NCBI GenBank assembly: GCA_907165135.1
Contig: OU015568.1
Location: 2,674,501 to 2,738,500 of the forward strand
Origin: Oikopleura dioica
Taxonomy: Eukaryota > Chordata > Appendicularia > Copelata > Oikopleuridae
Direction: 5' to 3'
DNA length: 64,000 nucleotides
Positions within the stretch are counted from its first letter, which is position 1, and each line of letters starts with the position of its first letter. The notes beneath the pieces are model-generated. The model ran no database searches. It saw nothing but the letters and a program-made list of their open reading frames with translations, and had not been told where the DNA came from. A program made the translations under genes and the position numbers. Below, one piece after another: positions 52,581 to 61,559 of this stretch.

Positions 52581-54947
52581 TCAGGAAAAGTTTGCTTGCG
52601 CAACTGAACTTTCAACGTGCATATCGATGATGATGCCAATCATCGAAATCAGGATAACCGATGACAGAATAAAAGCCCAGAAATGCGAGCAGATCTTTCC
52701 GTAGAAAATCCAAGCTTCTTTGAAAGCATCTTTATCTTGATCTGAAAACACTTTGGCTTATTGCAATCAAGGAGGAAAATATACCTTTCACATCTTCGCC
52801 ATTGACAAGACTTGTGATGACAGTAGGAATCGTGTAGACTCCATGCTTGAAGACCTGGAAAAATTTCGCGCATCGAAGAGCGAACTTTGCTCTCCACCGG
52901 TCGAATGTGAAGACACGGTCGGAAGTTTTATCGTGGCACCATAAATTCATCGCTATAATAAAACATGTTGTCATAAAGCTCATAATCATAAAGTTCTCAA
53001 GAAATTTCTTACTTATGATAATATGAGCGAAGACGCTTCCGATGGCGATGATCAAAAACATGATCAAAAGACGAGGAGCGATGCTGATATCCTTGAAAAT
53101 CGGAACAGAACTAGTTCATGGCTCAGACTCTGCTCTTTAACATCAGACGCGCAAATTCTAGAGCCGTTCCTGGAAAGAACGTCCAAATAAACAATCATGG
53201 TCAAGAGCATTGTGACTTGGAATCCAAGTGTTTCACCAGAAGAAACCGGCATCCAGATACCGAGAACGACCAGAATGCACATACAAACAATAGGCAGGAA
53301 GAGCGTTAGCTCATAAAAAGCGATGTTACGAGCTACGGCAAAAGTAACTTCCTATGGTTTTATCATTTTTCTTTTCTTAGCATAGAATTCCGTATTATTA
53401 TTAATACGGTAATACGGTATGATCTAACCATTCCTTGAACTCTAGAATATTTGTTCCCATCATTTCCAGTTATCGCCACATCAGTGAATTTATACCCAAG
53501 AAAATTCCACGCTGGATTGTCGTCGTAAAAAACATTTTGAAGAACAGTCATATCGGTCTGACTGTAATCTAACGACTTCTCCCCATCTTTCGGATCGAAC
53601 TGGACGCCATTTTTGAACATCCATTTTGTGACTTCAAGAGAAAGTTTACTCATCGGCATTCCCGGTGTTGACAGATCGATGGAGCAAACTTGAACATCAA
53701 AAGGGTAAAGGGCGGGGTCCATCGAGCAAGAAGTGCTGAGTCGAAGCTTTCGAGACATTTTTACTTCTCCGCGGTAGTTAACTATGCAGCCGTATTCTTG
53801 GATCTAAACAATTTCTTCACTAGGTGCCTTTTTGAAATCGAACTTACCTTAGCAAAGTTACCCCAGGTGTCCAGGTTGACAATCTCAATTGGGGGAGTCC
53901 AGATTAGATTTGGGTCGACTTCGATCTTTTGTGTGTCATTGTAATACATTCGATCCCATTTCAGCCTATCGTCTTAAAAAAGATGTTGGTAAAGATAGTG
54001 TATCTTCAATAAGGACCAAAGTTGGGTTTAGAGTAAACAGATACCTGTCCATGAAGAAAATACGACAATGGTCGTATCCATGGCGCTATCTGCAAGTTCC
54101 AACGCATTCAAGCTCACCAGTTCTACTTCGACATTAACTTTCATCGCGTCGGAAGTCATAACAGTTAGAACATCGTCAAGGAGATCAAGATCCTCAGCAT
54201 AAGCGAGACGTTGCTCCGGATTTTCTCCGGTTCTTGGGGACTTGGTCGACGTTGCCGACGAAGTTGACGATTGAGTTGTTGAACCATAATCTTCATATTC
54301 AACGGGTCCGTTCTTTGGATCGCAGGCGCCATTATACTCAACATTTTGACTTCCATAGTCAAAACCAGGGCTAGCGAATTGGTGCCACACTATCCGCAAT
54401 TACTTGGCTTAAGACTCCACTTATTAATTTTGATCTATTTTGATCAAATAAAGCGGTTGGAGACAAACCGCACCAACTCGCTCAAACTACTTTTTGGGGG
54501 CCCAACCATTGTTTTTTTGTAAGTACGGCCAGCGGGGCACCATTTTGCCAGCCCTGGGCAGGACCGTAGAAGATGTTCATAAGCCAGCCAACACAGTCGT
54601 TCTCTCCATTTTTCTTCCAGGTCCAGCCTTCCGACGCTTCCCATTCGCAGTTGAATGCATAATTTGCAATTCGCGATTCTTCGTAATCTGATGACCAAGT
54701 TTGTTTCATCTTCTTAAACCATTTTTTACAAATTGCTGGAGCATCAAATTTTTCATGGGATGGATCTAACCATGTGAACCTGAAATAATACTCATTATAA
54801 TTTTCCTGCGTCCAGTTGTACGTACTCTGGGTTGAGAGGGCTGACACTCTTCATGTATCCCGCATCGTACAAAAGTTTTTTGGCCAAAACCTCCTCAACG
54901 GATTTCGCATTTGCGGAGATGAGAAAATACAAAAGAAGTTCTCTCAT
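52581..54947 (-). CDS. Cys-loop ligand-gated ion channel subunit
   Basis: The start at 54947 (MRELLLYFLISANAKS) is a signal peptide. After an N-terminal stretch without known domain (residues about 40-180) comes the receptor. STSCSMDPALYPFDVQVCS is the Cys loop, with 13 residues between the two Cys. TM1 is FYELTLFLPIVCMCILVVLG, TM2 includes GFQVTMLLTMIVYLDVL, TM3 is PRLLIMFLIIAIGSVFAHI and TM4 FWAFILSSVILISMIGIII. The order fits a pentameric nicotinic/5-HT3-like plasma-membrane channel. The ligand cannot be told. The intron 54390-54483 fits only as GA-AG and joins the N-terminal part to the receptor. Between TM2 and TM3 the frame needs another non-GT intron or contains a stop. Confidence 0.8.
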
Positions 54948-55223
54948 AATTTTGTTTCTCTGTTCTGCAAAGCTGCTGATACCTCGGTGGCTTTGCCCGC
55001 TGAAGACATAAAATTTTACTGACAATTTTTACGAGTAGGTCTCCAAGAAGTCGAGTTACGGCAAAAGTTTTATGTGATTACATTTCAAAAACAAATTAAA
55101 CCTTCGTTCGCCGACAACATAAAACTGCTCCCAATAAAAAATTTCTGCTTCGGATTGCATTTTTTTTTATAACTATATTATTTTAGTCTATAATTGTACA
55201 TATAAATATCACAGAGGCAAACG
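54948..55223. other. Spacer between receptor and olfactomedin genes
   Basis: AT-rich, with no gene or RNA seen. A TATA-like TATATTATTTT near 55173-55186 has no clear assignment. Confidence 0.35.
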
Positions 55224-56977
55224 TCAGCTCTCGTTTCCGAGTTGAGCTATTTTGTAGTTGAGCTGACTGTATCCAAGTCGACCTTCTGTCGTCCAAAAGT
55301 ATATCCTCTTCCTAAAACTAATTTAATTTTCTGGTGAATAATGAAAACTTACGTTCTCGTATCGAAATAAGCTTGTGAGATCGAGAAATTCCCGAAGATT
55401 TCTGAAACTTGATCGACTTTGAAAGTGTGGCTGTTGAAAGCATACTTGACAACGACAGAGTTGTCTCTTGCAAACGACCTGAAGCCGTAGTAGACACCAC
55501 AAGCGATGAAACTCTGCATGAGCCAGTTTCTATGAAGCGTCGAGTGGTATGTTCGGCGGTTTTCCAAGGAGAAGAGGTCGAGACGGGTGAGGACAATATT
55601 CCCATGTGATTCTAAAAAGACTTGTGATGAAGGAGAATAATGGTAAAAGAATGGCCAGTACGGGGATCGAACCTGCGACATTCGCGTTATTAGCACGACG
55701 CTCTAACCAACTGAGCTAACCGGCCTGACCTCGCCTGTTTTCTAGAGGATATCTGTCAGGGACCATTACATCTGTTTATAATATTCTAATAGAAATTAAT
55801 CAGCTTCCTCTGATATGAAAGACATAAGCTTATCAGTATATTTCTTCTTCAAGCGAGCTTTTATATCAAATCTTAGCTGGAGTACCTGTATTGCAGTAAG
55901 TGACCCAGAGGCCAGTCTCGTCCACCGCCAGCTCTACTCCTCCAAGCTCACTGTCTTCATAAGTACACTCTTCTATCGTCGCATGATCCAGCTCCTTTTG
56001 CTTCCTCATTCTTCTAGCAGCGAACTCATATCTGATGATTCCCAGGGGCTTCTCTCTCACATAATACAAAACTCCGTTGTAGACAACGTGACCAGTTCCG
56101 TACCAAGGGTGAGGAAGGTTAAATGTTTCTGCGATTTTGTCAGCGATGAGATCTTCTGTTGAGTTGAATTTCAGGACAGACTTGGACTTTCCTTGTTGCT
56201 GAAAGACATAGATTTCGGAGCCATTCGAGGCGGAATCGGTCAGCCAGGCGCCTTCAGGGACAAGGGAGAAGTTGGCAACGAAGACGGGCTGTTCGAATTC
56301 TAGAGAACAAAGAATGACTTTCTGAAAAAGTAACTGATTCTTACTTGCAATGCCCAAGTTGCAGTCTTCCGGTCTATCAGGATCCATTGTCGTTCCATAC
56401 GGTCGATTATCAATCACTTTCATTCCTGCATCTTTCTCCGCCGAAGCATGAATCAGCCTTCTTTTGACATCATTATCACCGAGGTAGACGATCGTTGCCC
56501 TTGGATAAGCTTTTTGAAAACCCCCGACTCGGTCGACAGCTTCAACGTCCTTCGGCCCAAGTTCGATTTTGAGAAGACTTGATGAGAGATTTCGGAAATT
56601 TTCTTCGAGAATAGTGTCTGTTTCGTTTACTGCTTCTGGGATGCCAAAAACCTTTGAGAAAAATGATTTATTTCGACGGTTTCAGAGATGATTACCTTGA
56701 TTGTCCTTTCATGCGGAACAGATGCGTCCAAGCTCCTTATTTTCCTATTGACTAAAGTCAATTTGTCCGAAACATGGTCCATTCTTTTTGAAAGCTCCAA
56801 AACGCCGTGAACAAGTTTATTTTCCCTTTCAGCCACGTATGTGATGTTTTCAATTAGATCAGCCATTGTCTTTGAATATTTCATGTGCTCGAAACTTATA
56901 AACGTCCCAAGAGCCGCGATACAAATGCAGAAAAACCACCATTTCCGACGCTGGCAGAATTGAAAAAGCAAACTCAT
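55224..56977 (-). CDS. Type II membrane olfactomedin-domain protein
   Basis: The ATG at 56977 opens a short cytosolic part (MSLLFQFCQRRKWW) and a signal anchor (WFFCICIAALGTFISF). About 60 residues of coiled coil follow (LSKRMDHVSDKLTLVNRKI). The C-terminal olfactomedin domain has HPWYGTGHVVYNGVLYYVRE, ELAVDETGLWVTYC and GVYYGFRSFARDNSVVVKYAF, ending QLGNES at 55224. Membrane olfactomedins such as gliomedin act in cell adhesion and matrix assembly; the partner here is unknown. The intron after CNTG (from about 55889 to 55615) contains a tRNA-Ile gene. The last acceptor near 55312 is a best guess. Confidence 0.82.
55653..55725 (-). tRNA. tRNA-Ile (AAT)
   Basis: 73 nt on the minus strand with acceptor stem GGCCGGT / ACTGGCC, D arm GCTC-AGTTGGTTA-GAGC, anticodon loop CTAATAA (anticodon AAT) and T arm GCAGG-TTCGATC-CCCGT. 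The sequence is very close to the conserved animal tRNA-Ile(AAT). It sits in an intron of the olfactomedin gene, on the same strand. Confidence 0.93.
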
Positions 56978-57550
56978 CGTTGAATAACTAATTTAAAAAA
57001 TAAGACTTTTCGATCTTTCGTTTCGTCTCTTCTCTTTTTCATATTCTCATTTTAAGCCGTTTTATCGATTTTGACAGAAAAAAAATGTTTTTGCTCTTAT
57101 TCGAATTGATGCGCCCGTCGGCGATGTCAGAATTCGAAAAAAGGGTTGACCGCTGAATTAAAACACAAGGACGATTCTGTCCTTGGCGCGTATCAAATAA
57201 ATGGTTTGTTTTGATAAATAAAGAATAAAGCGACATGTTCTTCTCCGAGAAGATACCGCTCTTTCAATAAACCCGATGTTGGAATTAAATAATTAAGTGA
57301 GTTCAAGACAATTCAACTCAATAACCAGATTCGAACGGTGAAATGAATGAATAAAAAAAATCAACAGTTCTCGATAAGACTTCTTCTTCTTTGAGTAACA
57401 AAGTGTATTTGTTTATGCAAAAGATATGAGCTGATAAACATTTCCGGTTGTGACAATATCTGACAACAGTGATGATCTTTATTGAAGTTTCAATTCTGAA
57501 ATTCAATAGTGACAATTTTTCTTTGTACTGATTCAAGAAAAAAGAATAAA
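56978..57550. other. Divergent upstream region
   Basis: Lies between the olfactomedin start (minus) and the EGF gene (plus). The part from 57405 to 57530 is similar in sequence to the region upstream of the second EGF gene (58760-58900), for example GTTTATGCAAAAGATA and TGACAATATCTGACAA, so the promoter was duplicated with the gene. Confidence 0.55.
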
Positions 57551-58583
57551 ATGTCGCGGAAAAGAGATAAATGCATTTTTATTTTTGGAATAGTCGCTGC
57601 TTTTTTGTCGCTTTCATTGCTGTTTTCGGCTCCCATGTTTCTGACAAAACAGGATTTTGTTCAAGGACATGATGACAGCAACGTAGACGGTGAAATAAAT
57701 AAATATAAACGTGCTTTCTAATTTTTAGTAACAACTGATGCTACAACGTATAGGACGGAAGAAGCCACTTATATTTTTGACCAAGACAATGATTCATCAA
57801 CTGTTTCTGGCAGTACTTCTTCCGTTGAAAAAGAAACGACCGATTTTCAAACAACTGATAAGGCGGAAGAAATCACTGATAATTCTGAGCAGGTCAATGA
57901 ATCATCAACTGTTCCTGACGGTACTCCTTCCGTTGAAAAAGGAACCACCGATAGCATAACAACTGATATGACGGAAGTAGTCACTGATACTTTTGAGCAA
58001 TTCAGTACACCATCTACTCTGAAAGCCGAATCCACAGAGCCTTCACAAATCGTTCACAAAACGACTGACGCCGAAAAGACAACAACTATTTTCGAGACTG
58101 AATATTCTTCAACTCAAAAGATTCTGTCAACAGTCCCAAAATATTGCGATGGCATCACATGTCTCAATGGCGGAACTTGCAATGAAATGGAAGAAAACTT
58201 TTCTTGCGACTGCATTGACCCTTTTACTGGAGAATATTGTCAAGATCATCCGTGCGATGGATTTTGTCAAAATCATGGAGTTTGCGCTCTTGAATCTGAA
58301 ATCCCGACATGCTCTTGCCGGGACCCATATAAAAGGCTCTAAATTTAAAATTTTTCTTACGTTAGTTATGACAAGTTTTAGAGAGCCCTGATTATAAGTT
58401 GGGGAAAAATGCGAAGATGATGTTTGTAATGGAATCATTTGTGAAAATGGCGGAATCTGTGTTGCCCAAAAGGGACATGCAGCCATTATGCTGCATAATG
58501 GTTATTTTATGAATGATCTGACTTCAAATACTCACAGAAAGTTCACCTGTCAAAAATCACAAAATTGCTTATTCTTTCAATAA
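57551..58583 (+). CDS. Type II membrane EGF protein with truncated lectin end
   Basis: The protein starts MSRKRDKCIFIFGIVAAFL, a short basic cytosolic end and a membrane anchor. A Thr/Ser-rich mucin-like stretch of about 130 residues follows, then EGF modules: CDGITCLNGGTCNEME, CDCIDPFTGEYCQDHPC and CSCRDPYK. A non-GT intron (58335-58401) leads to EKCEDDVCNGIICENGGICV. The last 30 residues (HRKFTCQKSQNC) match only the end of a C-type lectin domain, so most of that domain is deleted compared with the gene at 58905-61140. It is probably a cell-surface protein and a decayed or specialised duplicate. Exon 1 ends at a GT-AG intron before VTTDATTYRTEE. Confidence 0.78.
58335..58401 (+). other. Non-GT intron with terminal hairpin, EGF gene 1
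   Basis: Frame and EGF spacing require removal of about 67 bases between DPYK and EKCEDD. The 5' end reads GGCTCTAAA and the 3' part TTTTAGAGAGCCC, which pair. Exact borders are ambiguous by one or two G. The intron does not begin with GT and its 3' border reads TTG rather than AG. Confidence 0.6.
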
Positions 58584-58661
58584 ACAGCAACAAGAAAAAT
58601 CAAATTATTAGTTGCAAGTTTGAATGCTGAGATAATTATTATCTTTATTTTGCGAAAGGAA

Positions 58662-58745
58662 TTTTCCTTGTGGCCTGACGATCGGCTTTAAAGCATCCGA
58701 ATTCGATTGAGCCTGAGCATAGCCAGTTGTCGGATCATTTTCTTC
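58662..58745 (-). pseudogene. Fragment of the FREM2-like tail exon
   Basis: The minus strand reads [20 protein letters not shown] and RPQG, almost the same as [20 protein letters not shown] in the FREM2-like gene at about 61675-61735. No other FREM exon lies nearby. It sits just downstream of EGF gene 1, as the real exon sits downstream of EGF gene 2, so it is probably a relic of tandem duplication. Confidence 0.7.
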
Positions 58746-58904
58746 ATTCAATTTTTTTTTTCAAACTGTATTTGTCTATGCAAAAAGATAACGTTTGATG
58801 CTCCGTTCCGATTATGACAGTATCTGACAATTTTGACGTTCACATTCGAAGATGATACCCTTTTTCTAGACAAATTCGACTCTGACTGTAGCAAGAGAAA
58901 GAGA

Positions 58905-61140
58905 ATGACACGAAAAAGAGATAAATGCATCTTTATTTTTGGAATAATTATGGCTTTTTTGGGGCTCTTGGTGCTTTTCATGGCTCCTCTGTTTCTGACG
59001 AAAAAAGATCTTTTACGCGTTGAAACCCCTTCTTATGACGGTGTGAAAAATTATTTAGAAAAAAGCAATAAATATTGTTTTAGTGACAACTGATGCTTTC
59101 AAAACGCATGATACAGAATTGGTCACTGATATTTTTAAAGAGGACGATGCATCATCTACCCTGAAAGCTGAGTACACAGAGGCCACAGAGATTGTTCTCA
59201 CAACTGTTTTGCCTTGCGCTTATGTTTCTTGTCAAAATGGTGGTAATTGTGTTGTTGAAGCAGCATCTTTTCTGTGCAAGTGCCCGGAGCCTTTTCACGG
59301 AAGCCTCTGCGAGCTCCATCCCTGCGATGGAGTAGATTGCGAGAACAAAGGAATCTGCATCAGTGAATCTGGTAATGCCACATGCTCTTGTCGGGACCCA
59401 TATAGAGGGCTCTTGGATTTCATTTTATGCAATTCTTTAATATATATTAAAAGAGCCCAAAAAATAAATAGGCGATAGATGCCAAACTCATGCTTGCGAG
59501 GCTTTTAATTGCGAGAATGGCGGAACTTGTGTTGTTCAAAAAGGAGCTGGTCGATGCATTTGCGAAGAACCTTTTTCTGGTCAATCCTGCCAAGACCATC
59601 CTTGCGATAACATAACCTGTGAAAATCACGGTGTTTGCGTTATTCAAGCTGGAATTCCAAAATGCTCTTGCCGGGACCCATATAAAGGGCTCTCAAATCA
59701 TATTTTATATAAAGATTTTCGATGAAATGAGAGAGCCCTGGTGATAAACTGGCGACAACTGCGAAACTCATGGTTGTGATGGAATAACCTGCGAAAATGA
59801 CGGAACCTGTGTTGTTCAGAAAAGCAACAGTAAATGCATTTGCAAAGAAAATTTTACTGGTACTCTTTGCGAAGATCACCCTTGCGATGACATTACATGT
59901 GAAAATGGTGGAACTTGTGTTGTGGAAGAGGGAGCAGTAAAATGCAGCTGCGAAGAGACATTTTTTGGTGATTTTTGTGAAAAACATCCATGCGATGGTT
60001 TCGATTGCCAAAATAACGGAACTTGTGTTACCGAATCTGGAGATGCTAAATGCTTTTGTCCTGATCCATACCTAGGGCTCTCTTCATTTCTTTGCATCAT
60101 TGATGCAGCATCAATGACTTTATTATATCGTTTAGAGCCTTTATATGGCGCAATTTATGATTTTTCTTAGCAAAGCCAAGTGAACCCTGATATCAGACAG
60201 GAGATAAGTGTCAAACTCATCCTTGCGATGTAATTTATTGTCAGAACAACGGAAAATGCGAGGTTCAAAATGACGCCGGTTTATGTCTTTGTGAAAAGCC
60301 GTTTTTGGAAATGTCTGCGAACATCATCCTTGCGATGGTATCAACTGTCAAAATGGTGGAACTTGCGATGATCAAAATGAGGTCGGTAAATGCAATTGCC
60401 CAGAGCCATTTTTGGGTGATCTCTGCGATAAACATCCATGTGATGATCTTGAATGCGGTGATCATGGAGACTGTAATGTTGAATCTGGAAATGCTCAATG
60501 TTCTTGTCATGAACCATATGAAGGGCTCTTATCATTTATTTTTGAAAGGCCGTTATTACTAATAACTTATTAGACATGAAACACTACATAAATATTGTCT
60601 CTTATCCTTGCTCGATATGCATATTACTTTGAGCCCTTATATAAGACAGGAGATAAATGCCAAACTCATCCTTGCGATTTAATAACCTGTCAAAATGGTG
60701 GAAACTGTATCGTTGTAAATGGAAACGGTCAATGCAGTTGCTCTGGTTCATTCAGTGGTATATTCTGTCAATGTCCGCCGAATTTTGTACGACCAGCGGA
60801 AAGTTTGAACTGGCAATCGGCAAAAACTTACTGCACTCAAATTGGAGGTTTTTTGGCATTCTTTCGGGACGAGAACGAGTTCAGCATTTTTAAAAACGCT
60901 CGACACGATAATAATGAAGAGTGGATCGGATACCACCAAAAGTACCCCAATAATAATGATATCTACGAAACAGTTGACGGAGAAGAGGCAATTTTCTTCA
61001 ATTGGGATAAGAGTAGCGGTGAACCAAGTAGTGCTGATGAACAATGCGTGAAAATCAAGCCAGCCGAGCAGTTTGTTATGCATGATTCGGGTTGCAACGC
61101 TCTCAGAAAATTTACCTGTATGAAATCGCAAAATTGCTGA
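58905..61140 (+). CDS. Type II membrane protein with about ten EGF modules and a C-type lectin domain
   Basis: The start, MTRKRDKCIFIFGIIMAF, is a basic end and membrane anchor like the neighbour's. A shorter Thr-rich stretch precedes about ten EGF modules of the form CEDHPCDDITCENGGTC and CSCRDPY. Four non-GT introns interrupt the modules after DPY (59408-59471, 59688-59751, 60076-60200, 60524-60649). A C-type lectin domain ends the protein: LNWQSAKTYCTQIGGFLAFF, EEWIGYHQKY, FNWDKSSGEPS and FTCMKSQNC. It is a cell-surface, probably glycan-binding receptor. Near 60302-60309 the frame shifts by one base inside an EGF module (KPFLEM where KPFLGNVC is expected). The gene converges on the FREM2-like gene. 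Confidence 0.8.
59408..59471 (+). other. GG-AG hairpin intron a, EGF gene 2
   Basis: Joins DPYR to GDRCQTHAC. It starts GGCTCTTGG; the arm AAGAGCCC at 59451-59458 pairs with GGGCTCTT at 59407-59414, and ATAG ends the intron. 64 bases. Confidence 0.65.
59688..59751 (+). other. Non-GT hairpin intron b, EGF gene 2
   Basis: Joins DPYK to GDNCETHGC. It starts GGCTCTC; AGAGCCCT at 59732-59739 pairs with AGGGCTCT at 59686-59693. The end reads ACTG, so it is not AG under the best border, though one or two G can be shifted. 64 bases. Confidence 0.62.
60076..60200 (+). other. GG-AG hairpin intron c, EGF gene 2
   Basis: Joins DPYL to GDKCQTHPC. It starts GGCTCTC and ends GACAG. AGAGCC at 60134-60139 can pair with GGCTCT, and the interior has a second hairpin, GCATCATTGATGC. 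125 bases. Confidence 0.58.
60524..60649 (+). other. GG-AG hairpin intron d, EGF gene 2
   Basis: Joins EPYE to GDKCQTHPC. It starts GGCTCTTA; GAGCCCTTA at 60631-60639 pairs with GGGCTC, and the intron ends GACAG. 126 bases. Confidence 0.6.
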
Positions 61141-61559
61141 AACTTTTGATATGGAAGAGTTTTTTTTGTGAAAAATGATTTTGCAACACTAATTCAAAAT
61201 AAACACTTATTTCTTTTTTGCCAACAATTTGTTCAGAATTGAAATAATGAAAATACATCTTGAGATATAAAAATGAAAATTCCGAAAATATTTCATATTT
61301 TATTTACAATATTTGAACTTGCATAAGTCGGGAACTAGATACTTTCTTTTGTACAATAATAATGCTGTTTTGACAAATTTTCAAAAAGTAACGTCTTGTG
61401 TGTTTCAGGTTTCTGGGTTGTTCGGGTTCGAATTTGATAGAAAATGAGTTTCAGTAACGATAACTTTTATGATAAGAGGTTTTGAGGTAAAGTACTGAGG
61501 CTTGAGAGGGGTTCTGGTCTTTTTCCCTGGCGAGGAAGACAGGTCGTGTTTTAGAAATT
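61141..61559. other. 3' spacer between convergent genes
   Basis: AATAAACAC near 61199 could end the EGF gene transcript. No gene is seen on either strand. Confidence 0.4.
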
